Shown: positions 1-5,213 of the stretch, piece after piece | Position numbering within the stretch: the stretch's first letter is position 1 | Layout: each line of letters starts with the position of its first letter | Source: CAYSCX01 sp964429575 | GTDB lineage: Bacteria > Desulfobacterota > Binatia > Binatales > Binataceae | Reading direction: 5' to 3' | Assembly (NCBI GenBank): GCA_964429575.1 | Contig: CAYSCX010000092.1 | Coordinates: 1-5,213, forward strand | Length of the DNA: 5,213 nt | Translations under genes and position numbers: made by a program | The notes under the pieces: generated by a model | What the model was told of the DNA's origin: nothing | Databases searched by the model: none | The model's input: the letters and a program-made list of their open reading frames with translations, nothing else

Positions 1-636
1 ATTGCGCTGCTGATGCGTCACGGGGAGACCGCGTGGAATCGCGAGGGGCGCGTGATGGGCGAAAGCCCGGTCGAACTCGACGAGCACGGGCGCGCGCAGG
101 TCGAGTTGGCGGTGCCGTTCGCGCGCGCTATCAAGCCGGACCTCATCGTGACCAGCCCGCTGATTCGCGCGCGGCAGTCCGCGGAGATCATCGCACGCGG
201 CATCGGCGCGGTAGCGGTGATCGAAGACGCCGGGCTCGAGGAGGTTCGTTACGGCGACTGGCAGGGCAAGGTTTACGACGACCTGATCGACGATCAGGCC
301 TACCTCGAGTATCAGCGCGCGCCGCTGGAGACGCGGACGCCCGGCGGCGAGTCGATCATCGAAGTGCAACAACGCGGCGTCGAGACGGTGCGGCGCGCGA
401 TGAAGGAGCACGAAGGGCAGCGGGTGCTGTTCGTCTCGCACGGCGACATCATCCGCACAGTGCTCGCGCATTACCTTGGCATGGAGCTTTCGCACTTCAG
501 GCGGATCCGCGTGGACAACGCGACGTTCTCCGCGATCAACATCATCGGTGACTTCGCGGAGGTGAAGTTCCTGAACCTGCTGGCTGATCCGGCGCGCGCC
601 TTCGTGCCGCCGTTCACTCCGCGCAAGCGCAAGTAG
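1..636 (+). CDS. Histidine phosphatase family protein (phosphoglycerate mutase-like), 5' end cut off by the window
   Basis: This is a cytosolic branch-1 histidine phosphatase, which removes phosphate from a small phosphorylated substrate through a phospho-histidine intermediate. Numbering from the ATG at 13, the RHGET motif is at residues 2-6 with nucleophile His3, SPLIRARQSA at 48-57 carries the conserved Arg52, Glu77 lies in LEEVRYGDWQG, and the second catalytic His143 is in SHGD. All four core catalytic positions are present. The reading frame is open to base 1 and the codons before the ATG read I-A-L-L, so the frame gives IALLMRHGET, which is the usual hydrophobic first strand leading into RHG. 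The ATG at 13 is therefore almost certainly internal, and a few N-terminal residues lie outside the window. The short basic C-terminus (PRKRK) is ordinary. Relatives include alpha-ribazole phosphatase (CobC), PhoE/GpmB-type phosphatases and 2,3-bisphosphoglycerate-dependent mutases. The substrate cannot be told from sequence, so no symbol is given. A hairpin directly after the stop suggests it ends its transcript. Confidence 0.93.
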   Translation: MALLMRHGETAWNREGRVMGESPVELDEHGRAQVELAVPFARAIKPDLIVTSPLIRARQSAEIIARGIGAVAVIEDAGLEEVRYGDWQGKVYDDLIDDQAYLEYQRAPLETRTPGGESIIEVQQRGVETVRRAMKEHEGQRVLFVSHGDIIRTVLAHYLGMELSHFRRIRVDNATFSAINIIGDFAEVKFLNLLADPARAFVPPFTPRKRK

Positions 637-667
637 GCCAGTCGGGTCGACTGGCGTCTTCGTTTGT
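637..667 (+). terminator. Probable intrinsic terminator after the histidine phosphatase gene
   Basis: Starting at the base after the stop codon, GCCAGTCG (637-644) pairs perfectly with CGACTGGC (648-655) around a 3-nt GGT loop, giving an 8-bp GC-rich stem. The following tract, GTCTTCGTTTGT (656-667), has 7 T in 12 bases. The stem is clear, but the tail is broken by G and C, so termination may be incomplete. It separates the phosphatase gene from the ThDP enzyme gene downstream. Confidence 0.6.
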
Positions 668-693
668 AGAGTCGGCGGATCCAAAACTACAAT
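664..693 (+). promoter_or_regulatory. Candidate sigma70-type promoter for the ThDP enzyme gene, with an inverted repeat in its hexamers
   Basis: TACAAT (688-693) matches the -10 consensus at 5 of 6 positions. TTGTAG (664-669), 18 bp upstream, keeps the TTG of the -35 box but only 3 of 6 positions overall. Transcription would begin near base 700, leaving a leader of about 60 nt before the ATG at 761. The -35-like TTGTAG and CTACAA (687-692) are exact reverse complements, so the two contact sites form a 6-bp inverted repeat with a 17-nt spacer. This could be a regulator site or chance. The call rests on pattern only. Confidence 0.35.
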
Positions 694-747
694 CTCGACG
701 CGTGCGGCCCGGCGGCATTTGGCGCGATGAGTCCCAGCGGCGCGCGC

Positions 748-753
748 GGAGGT
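748..753 (+). promoter_or_regulatory. Strong ribosome binding site of the ThDP enzyme gene
   Basis: GGAGGT lies 7 nt before the ATG at 761, an ideal Shine-Dalgarno and spacing. It fixes this start and rules out the out-of-frame ATG at 727. Confidence 0.8.
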
Positions 754-760
754 CACCCAC

Positions 761-2518
761 ATGGCGAAGATAGACGGCGGCGAAATGCTGGTACGCACGC
801 TCGAGCACGAGGGCGTCCACGAAATATTCACTCTGCACGGCGGACATCTCGATGCGATCTACGCCGCATGCATGCGGCACGAGTTCCGGGTAATCGATAC
901 GCGCCACGAGCAGGCGGCCGCGCACATGGCCGATGGTTGGGCGCGCACGACCGGGCGGCCGGGAGTCGCCATGGTCACGGCGGGACCGGGCGTGACGGAC
1001 GCGGTAACCGGTGTCGCGAATGCGTTCATGGATTCGATCCCGATGATTCTGATCGCTGGGCGGAGCCCGCTTGCCGACGACGATCGGCTGCCGCTGCAGG
1101 CCGTCGATCAGATGGGAATCATGCGGCCGATCACGAAGTGGGCACGCTCTGTCACACACACCGAGCGGATTCCGGAATTCGTCGCGGCGGCGTTTCGGCA
1201 TGCAATGTCGGGACGGCCCGGCCCTGTGTTTCTGGAGCTTCCGATCGACGTGCTGTTCGCGCGCGCAGAAGAGGAGACGGTCGATTTCCCAAAGGACTAC
1301 AGACCGAAGGCACCCCCGGGCCCGGGACGGGCTGCGCTCCGCCAAGCCCTTGAGTGGCTGCGCGAAGCGAAGCGGCCGGCGATCCTCGCGGGTGGCGGCG
1401 TGTGGTTCTCACAGGCGGCCAAGGAATTGACGCGCTTTGCGGAGCTGACGAACACGCCGGTAACCGCGAATTCCAAGGCGCGTGGCTCGATTCCCGAGGA
1501 CCACGAGCTTTGCTATGGCGGGTTCGGCGTGATTCATCCGGCGGCGCACGCAAAAGAAGGCAGCGCGGACCTGGTGCTGCTGCTCGGTACGCGGATCGGG
1601 CTGTTCACCGGCGGGCGCAACTCCGTGATCCCGAAGGACGCGCGGGTCATTCAAGTTGACATCGAGCCCGAGGAGATTGGCCGCAACCGCGATATCGATC
1701 TCGGCATCGTAGCCGACTGCGGCGAGTTCCTGCGCCAGGCGATCGAGACGATCGACGGCGCGAAGTTCGACGCGCACAAGGAGTGGCGCGATCGGCTCGG
1801 CGCAATTCGTCACGCCGCGCAGCATCGACACGACGAAGCTCTGAAGTTCACCGAAGGACCAATTCATCCCGCGCGGATGGCGCACGAGATCGCGAACGTC
1901 CTCGATCGCGACGCTATCGTGGTTGCCGACGGCGGCGAGACGGCATCGTGGATGAGCGGTGCGTGGACCGCGCGTCATCCCGGACGGTTCCTTAGCCACG
2001 GCTATCTCGGTTGTCTCGGCGTCGGGCTGCCATTCGCGCTCGCGGCCAAGGCGGCGCATCCCGACAAGCAGGTGTTTTGCATAACCGGCGACGGTTCAGC
2101 GGGACTGAACTTCGCGGAGTTCCACACCGCCGCGAAGAACAATCTGCCGATCACGGTGGTCATCAACAACGACAAGCAGTGGGGCATGTCGAAGCACGGG
2201 CAGGAAATCATGTGGGGCAAGGGACGCCACATGGCGACCGAGCTCGGGATGGTGCACTACGAACGCGCGGCCGAGGGGCTCGGCGCATACGGCGAACTGG
2301 TCGAACGTGCCGAGGACATCGGGCCGGCGATGAAACGCGCGCTCGGCTGCGGGCGGGTCTCGTGTCTCAACATCGTGACCGACTCCGACGTGATCGAGCC
2401 GGGGACGCTGGCGCTTTACAGCGCGGCGGCGCGAAGTCCGCGGCGCGATCAGCCGAAGGAAGAAGCCAAGACTGAGGGCACGACCCTGCCGTATTACGGA
2501 AAACGAAAGCTCGAGTAG
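761..2518 (+). CDS. Thiamine diphosphate-dependent enzyme, acetolactate synthase / 2-hydroxyacyl-CoA lyase-like
   Basis: This is a cytosolic 585-aa enzyme of the POX/acetolactate synthase superfamily, which uses ThDP and Mg2+ to cleave or join 2-keto or 2-hydroxy acids. The three expected domains are visible. The N-terminal pyrimidine-binding domain (about 5-170) has the activating Glu50 in RHEQAAAHMADG, the AGPGVTDAVTG turn at 74-84, and LQAVDQ followed by RPITKW at 112-127. The central domain (about 190-330) has RPAILAGGG, TANSKARG and the Rossmann-like LVLLLGTRIG. The C-terminal pyrophosphate domain (about 365-545) has the motif GDG at 443-445 running to NN at 469-470, with Asp444 and Asn470 as likely Mg2+ ligands. 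RPITKW resembles acetolactate synthase and VDQ resembles acyl-CoA lyases, so the substrate is open. No regulatory-subunit gene is adjacent, which argues against the anabolic branched-chain enzyme. The last 30-odd residues form a charged tail ending PYYGKRKLE. The gene has its own SD and candidate promoter, and its 3' end faces the VWFA gene 21 bp away. Confidence 0.93.
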   Translation: MAKIDGGEMLVRTLEHEGVHEIFTLHGGHLDAIYAACMRHEFRVIDTRHEQAAAHMADGWARTTGRPGVAMVTAGPGVTDAVTGVANAFMDSIPMILIAGRSPLADDDRLPLQAVDQMGIMRPITKWARSVTHTERIPEFVAAAFRHAMSGRPGPVFLELPIDVLFARAEEETVDFPKDYRPKAPPGPGRAALRQALEWLREAKRPAILAGGGVWFSQAAKELTRFAELTNTPVTANSKARGSIPEDHELCYGGFGVIHPAAHAKEGSADLVLLLGTRIGLFTGGRNSVIPKDARVIQVDIEPEEIGRNRDIDLGIVADCGEFLRQAIETIDGAKFDAHKEWRDRLGAIRHAAQHRHDEALKFTEGPIHPARMAHEIANVLDRDAIVVADGGETASWMSGAWTARHPGRFLSHGYLGCLGVGLPFALAAKAAHPDKQVFCITGDGSAGLNFAEFHTAAKNNLPITVVINNDKQWGMSKHGQEIMWGKGRHMATELGMVHYERAAEGLGAYGELVERAEDIGPAMKRALGCGRVSCLNIVTDSDVIEPGTLALYSAAARSPRRDQPKEEAKTEGTTLPYYGKRKLE

Positions 2519-2539
2519 CCGCGGCGGCGGAGCGGCGCG

Positions 2540-3727
2540 TCAGGGAATCGTAGCGGTCGAGCCGCCGGACGCGTCGGCATAGCCGCTGTGGCTGCCGCCG
2601 AGGTCGAGGCCCTTGCGGACGCGCACGCTCGCATCTTTGTGAGCAGGCACGTCAACCTTGAGGCTTCGGTAGCCGCCCGCAGACGCGTCCGGAGCGACGA
2701 ATCCGATGGTGTACTGCTGGCGCAGCTCGTGGCTGATCTCGGCGCACGCGCGCCGCAACATCTCACCGTCGCCCGCCTGTCTGATGATGTAAGTCTTGGC
2801 GCCGGTCTCGGTCGATAGGGTGTAGAGCGTCGCCGCGTCGACGAGGTCGCCGCCGAGCACGAACGGCCCGATGGCGAGGGCTGGGAACGACGGGTTCGGA
2901 TCGCCGATTCCGATTGAATAGACGAGCACACCCAGCCGGCGCGCCTGCGCGATGACCTGATCAACCGACGAGCGGCTCGCGGTGTCCTTCCCATCGGTTA
3001 CGAGGAGCAGGGCCTTTTTGTCGTAGCGCCCCTGCTGAACCGTCTGGAGGCCCTGCAGTATCACGTCGAACAAAGCAGTCTGGCCGTAGGCGTGGAGCAG
3101 ATTGAGGCGGCGACGTACCAGCGAGTGATCGGTCGTGAACGGCTGCAGCAAGAAGGGATGGCCGGAGAAGGCGAACAGGAAAACGTCGTCGCCAGAATTC
3201 AGACCCTGAACGAATCGGTCGATTGCCATCTTCGCCTGCGGAATCTTCGTGGTCATGCTGCCCGAAGTGTCAACCAGGATGCCGATCGAGACGGGCGTGT
3301 CGGTGTCCTGGCGGAAGAACTCGATGGGGCGTGCGCGGTTGTCGAGAAAAAGTTTGAAGTCGTCCTTTTGAAGCCCCGCCACGTAGCTGCCGCGAGGATC
3401 CGTGACGGTGACGGTCACTTGCGCGTATCCAGACTGCGTTCTGAGTTGACGAGACGGAATAATCAGTTCCTGCTGCGGCGCGGACGCGGTCACTTGCGGC
3501 ACCATCGTGCCCTGCGCGGCGGGCACACTGGGCAACTCAAGCGTGGACTCCTTGCCACCTTGCGATCCGCCCATGACGAATCCGGACTTTGCGTTGGCGC
3601 TTACGTCGGCAGCAGCGGCGGGTTTCGGCGCGATGAGGATCAGCGCCAGCACCGCAAGGAAAGCCACAATCGCTTCAACGCGGCACATCGCGGTGCGCGC
3701 GATCAATGCGGTCGGCAATTTCGTCAT
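2540..3727 (-). CDS. Secreted VWFA-domain protein (Acidobacteria-type VWFA-related family)
   Basis: This is a predicted exported protein with a von Willebrand factor A domain, a fold used for metal-dependent protein binding; no enzymatic role is visible. I start it at the ATG at 3727 (395 aa) because a GA-rich SD-like stretch precedes it and a signal peptide follows. A longer form from 3805 (421 aa) is possible but lacks a clear SD. Residues 1-40 form the signal peptide: a basic N-region, the hydrophobic core IVAFLAVLALILIA, and likely cleavage in PAAAA/DVS. A low-complexity linker follows to about 98. A strand-rich section holds VTVTDPRGSYVAGLQKDDF (about 104-124), typical of the VWFA-related family described in Acidobacteria (TIGR03436-like). 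The A domain spans about 145-345 with an intact MIDAS: DTSGS (Asp153, Ser155, Ser157), Thr217 in GQTALFD and Asp245 in VTDGKD. The family ending LRQQYTIGF with GGYRSLKVDV is present. The tail is Gly/Ser rich. There is no anchor beyond the signal peptide, so a periplasmic or extracellular location is inferred. Its partner is unknown. Confidence 0.88.
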   Translation of the reverse strand: MTKLPTALIARTAMCRVEAIVAFLAVLALILIAPKPAAAADVSANAKSGFVMGGSQGGKESTLELPSVPAAQGTMVPQVTASAPQQELIIPSRQLRTQSGYAQVTVTVTDPRGSYVAGLQKDDFKLFLDNRARPIEFFRQDTDTPVSIGILVDTSGSMTTKIPQAKMAIDRFVQGLNSGDDVFLFAFSGHPFLLQPFTTDHSLVRRRLNLLHAYGQTALFDVILQGLQTVQQGRYDKKALLLVTDGKDTASRSSVDQVIAQARRLGVLVYSIGIGDPNPSFPALAIGPFVLGGDLVDAATLYTLSTETGAKTYIIRQAGDGEMLRRACAEISHELRQQYTIGFVAPDASAGGYRSLKVDVPAHKDASVRVRKGLDLGGSHSGYADASGGSTATIP

Positions 3728-3737
3728 CTGCGCTGCG

Positions 3738-3745
3738 CCTCTCCC
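3738..3745 (-). promoter_or_regulatory. Possible ribosome binding site deciding the VWFA gene start
   Basis: On the minus strand GGGAGAGG ends 10 nt before the ATG at 3727. The spacing is slightly long, but no comparable purine-rich site precedes the ATG at 3805, so it favours the shorter protein that begins close to the signal peptide. Confidence 0.4.
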
Positions 3746-3825
3746 ATCCACGATCTTGCTACTTGCATCAACGGCGGGCAAGCGAGCCTGTTTAAGCGAG
3801 CGCATATTCCACTGCGCTGCTGACG

Positions 3826-3856
3826 ATTAGACGAGGAAGGGCGCGCGGTAGTTCAA
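3826..3856 (-). promoter_or_regulatory. Weak candidate promoter for the VWFA gene
   Basis: Reading the minus strand, TTGAAC (3856-3851) and TCTAAT (3831-3826) resemble -35 (4 of 6) and -10 (5 of 6) boxes, but the 19-bp spacer is long. Transcription would start near 3819, leaving roughly 90 nt of leader before the ATG at 3727 but only about 14 nt before the ATG at 3805. The -35-like box falls inside the palindrome at 3836-3870. The call is tentative. Confidence 0.25.
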
Positions 3857-3870
3857 CCGTCGCGCGCTTC
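3836..3870. repeat. GC-rich imperfect palindrome in the divergent intergenic region
   Basis: The left arm GAA-GG-GCGCGC-GGT (3836-3849) pairs with the right arm ACC-GTC-GCGCGC-TTC (3856-3870) around a 6-nt AGTTCA loop. This gives 12 base pairs interrupted by two small bulges (GG at 3839-3840 and GTC at 3859-3861). No T-run follows on either strand, so it does not look like an intrinsic terminator. It could be a regulator site, a structured leader or a REP-like extragenic palindrome; no second copy is visible in the window. Confidence 0.45.
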
Positions 3871-3962
3871 GCTGAGCGCCGCCGCGGGAGCTTGGTTGAA
3901 GGGCCAATGGACTCCGAAGTAAGGTTGCGTTACCACTTCACCGGCGCACATACCGATCGTTC

Positions 3963-3972
3963 AAGCGCGCTT
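3963..3972. repeat. Perfect 10-bp palindrome before the oxidoreductase ribosome binding site
   Basis: AAGCGCGCTT equals its own reverse complement and ends 2 nt before the SD at 3975. Its position in the leader would suit an operator, but a short alternating GC core is common in GC-rich DNA and may be chance. Confidence 0.3.
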
Positions 3973-3974
3973 CT

Positions 3975-3980
3975 AAGGAG
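3975..3980 (+). promoter_or_regulatory. Ribosome binding site of the flavin oxidoreductase gene
   Basis: AAGGAG lies 5 nt before the ATG at 3986, a near-consensus Shine-Dalgarno. It fixes this start; the ATG at 3981 directly touches the SD and runs into a stop after one more codon. Confidence 0.8.
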
Positions 3981-3985
3981 ATGCA

Positions 3986-5206
3986 ATGAAATTCGGGATA
4001 TTCATGGCGCCGTTTCATCGGGTCGGCGAGAATCCGACGCTCTGCTTCGAGCGCGACATGCAGCTTATCGAGTGGCTCGATGATTACGATTACGACGAGG
4101 CGTTCATTGGCGAGCATCACTCCGCGGGGTGGGAGATCATTTCTTCTCCGGAGATCTTCATGGCGGTGGCTGCGAGCCGGACACGGCATATCAAGCTCGG
4201 CTCCGGCGTGGTCAGCATCCCGTACCACCACCCATTCAACGTCGCGAACCGTTTCGCACTGCTCGACCATTTGACGCGCGGCCGTGTGATGCTCGGATGC
4301 GGGCCGGGCGCGCTCGCCTCCGACGCGTACATGCTGGGCCTGGATTCGACCAAGCAGCGCCGCCAAATGATCGAAGGTGTACAGGCGATCGTACGGCTGT
4401 TCACCGAGCAAGGCGGCATCACGGTTGAAGGATCGTACTTCGGCCTTCACGATGCGCACCTGCAGGTGAAACCGTACCAGCAGCCGTACATGCCGATATT
4501 CGTCGCGAGCACCATTTCACCGTCAGGCATGGTCGCTGCGGGCACGCTTGGATGCGGGGTGCTATCAGTCGCGTCGTGGGCGCCCGGCGGACTGGATCAA
4601 TTGAATCAGCGGTGGGGAATTGCGGAGGAGACCGCGGCGGAGAACGGCAAGACAGTCGATCGCAATAATTGGCGCCTGGTCTTTCCCATTCACCTCGCTG
4701 ATTCGAAGAAAGAAGCGATGGACGATATCCGCGACGGCGCCAACATGTGGATCCAAGAATACTTCGTCAAGACGCTCGGCGCGCGCCTGCAGTTCGAGGA
4801 GTATCCGAACCAGCCCGCCGAGGAGATGACGGTGGACAAGATGATCGGGCGCGGCGGCGCGATCGTGGGAACGCCTGACGACGCGATCGCGCGAATCAAG
4901 GAATTGCAGCAGGCGGCCGGAGGCTTCGGCGGCGTTCTCAGCCTTGCACACGAGTGGACCACGCGCGAGAAGACGCTCAAGTCGTACGAGTTGTTCGCGC
5001 GCTACGTGATGCCGCACTTCCGCAACGGGGTCGCGGCGCAGGTAGAATACTCGCGCAACTGGTCGCGCGAGAACCGCGAGATGCTGTTCGGCAAGGCGCT
5101 GGCGGGCATCCTTACCGCGATGCAGGAGTACGCGGAGAAGAAGATCGCCAAGGGCGAGAAGGTGCCCGAGCTGATTAGCCAGCCTTTCACGCGCATCCGG
5201 CCGTAG
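3986..5206 (+). CDS. LLM-class flavin-dependent oxidoreductase, limonene 1,2-monooxygenase-like
   Basis: This is a complete 406-aa luciferase-family (TIM-barrel) flavoenzyme, soluble and cytosolic, with no signal or membrane segment. Family members use reduced FMN, or F420, to oxidise small organic compounds. The N-terminus KFGIFMAPFHRVGENPTL starts directly with the first barrel strand. GEHH at 42-45 is the luciferase-type signature. The block LGSGVVSIPYHHPFNVANR (71-89) followed by LLDHLTRGRVMLGCGPGAL (92-110) and SDAYMLGLD (112-120) closely resembles the Rhodococcus limonene 1,2-monooxygenase group. GTPDDAIARI (295-304) is the usual helix near the phosphate-binding end, and LAHEW follows at 320-324. 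The length fits this subgroup, with a C-terminal helical extension (about 347-395). The reductase that would supply reduced flavin is not in the window. True substrate and cofactor choice are unknown, because the group contains many uncharacterised members. The gene has a good SD and diverges from the VWFA gene. Only 7 bases remain after the stop, so a downstream operon partner cannot be excluded. Confidence 0.93.
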   Translation: MKFGIFMAPFHRVGENPTLCFERDMQLIEWLDDYDYDEAFIGEHHSAGWEIISSPEIFMAVAASRTRHIKLGSGVVSIPYHHPFNVANRFALLDHLTRGRVMLGCGPGALASDAYMLGLDSTKQRRQMIEGVQAIVRLFTEQGGITVEGSYFGLHDAHLQVKPYQQPYMPIFVASTISPSGMVAAGTLGCGVLSVASWAPGGLDQLNQRWGIAEETAAENGKTVDRNNWRLVFPIHLADSKKEAMDDIRDGANMWIQEYFVKTLGARLQFEEYPNQPAEEMTVDKMIGRGGAIVGTPDDAIARIKELQQAAGGFGGVLSLAHEWTTREKTLKSYELFARYVMPHFRNGVAAQVEYSRNWSRENREMLFGKALAGILTAMQEYAEKKIAKGEKVPELISQPFTRIRP

Positions 5207-5213
5207 GGGGAAG

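Larger units (their letters stand above)
3728..3985. other. Divergent intergenic region between the VWFA and flavin oxidoreductase genes
   Basis: These roughly 258 bases (180 if the VWFA gene starts at 3805) should hold the promoters of both flanking genes. Contents: the SD-like site for the VWFA gene, a weak minus-strand promoter candidate, the palindrome at 3836-3870, an inverted pair TTCAACC (3852-3858) and GGTTGAA (3894-3900), and a perfect 10-bp palindrome AAGCGCGCTT (3963-3972) just before the oxidoreductase SD. The 9-mer GCGCGCTTC occurs at both 3862-3870 and 3965-3973. For the plus-strand gene I see only a poor promoter match (TTGCGT at 3925-3930 with CATACC at 3949-3954), so its promoter is unresolved. 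No convincing small gene is present. Confidence 0.5.

Noticed and set aside
13..15. ATG at 13 as the true start of the phosphatase
   Set aside because: The frame is open to base 1 and encodes the hydrophobic strand that normally precedes RHG; starting at 13 would remove that strand. No SD can be seen in the 12 bases available.
614..1345. 243-codon open frame on the minus strand across the phosphatase end and the start of the ThDP gene
   Set aside because: It lies antisense to a clearly recognised enzyme, runs across the hairpin, promoter and SD region, and its translation is Arg-rich with no family motifs. Long antisense frames are expected in GC-rich DNA.
727..1353. 208-codon plus-strand frame beginning at the ATG at 727
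   Set aside because: It is out of frame with the ThDP enzyme, its ATG lies before the strong SD rather than after it, and its product has no recognisable features.
3092..3823. 243-codon plus-strand open frame opposite the VWFA gene
   Set aside because: Its sequence is Arg/His/Gly-rich without domains, while the minus strand encodes a full VWFA domain with intact MIDAS and a signal peptide. It is a shadow frame.
3981..3989. Two-codon mini frame ATG-CAA-TGA overlapping the oxidoreductase start codon
   Set aside because: Its ATG touches the SD with no spacing, so initiation there is implausible; it looks coincidental.
3892..4083. 63-codon plus-strand frame starting in the intergenic region
   Set aside because: No SD precedes it, it overlaps the start of the oxidoreductase in another frame, and its composition is unlike a real protein.
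761..5206. A single metabolic operon joining the ThDP enzyme and the monooxygenase
   Set aside because: The VWFA gene lies between them on the opposite strand, so they cannot share a simple transcript; a functional link would need evidence from other genomes.

Overview
The window is a GC-rich (by eye roughly 60-65 %), densely coded piece of bacterial chromosome with four protein-coding genes and no sign of mobile DNA, RNA genes or CRISPR. The gene mix is a histidine phosphatase, an acetolactate-synthase-like thiamine diphosphate (ThDP) enzyme, a secreted VWFA protein of the type abundant in Acidobacteriota, and a limonene-monooxygenase-like luciferase-family flavoenzyme. It suggests an uncultured soil or sediment bacterium of an Acidobacteriota, Binatota or Rokubacteria-like kind. 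That placement is inference from protein style, not from a marker gene.

Layout: (1) 1-636 (+), the 3' part of a histidine-phosphatase gene whose start lies before the window. It is followed at once by a perfect 8-bp stem hairpin with a moderately T-rich tail (637-667), a likely terminator. (2) 664-753 holds a candidate promoter, whose two hexamers contain an inverted repeat, and a strong Shine-Dalgarno (SD) sequence. (3) 761-2518 (+), a full-length ThDP-dependent enzyme of 585 aa. (4) 2540-3727 (-), a signal-peptide-bearing VWFA-domain protein, convergent with gene 3 and only 21 bp from it. (5) 3728-3985, a divergent intergenic region of about 258 bp with a GC-rich imperfect palindrome, a 10-bp perfect palindrome and a good SD. 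(6) 3986-5206 (+), a complete LLM-class flavin-dependent oxidoreductase. Seven bases remain after its stop.

The genes do not form one operon. The hairpin separates 1 from 3, gene 4 faces 3, and 4 and 6 diverge. The ThDP enzyme and the flavin monooxygenase could both serve carbon-compound catabolism, but nothing in the sequence ties them to a shared pathway. The VWFA protein is predicted to be exported and is probably unrelated to them. I found no convincing new multi-gene system here. The items most worth a second look are the structured divergent intergenic region, the promoter inverted repeat, and the unassigned substrate of the ThDP enzyme with its charged C-terminal tail.
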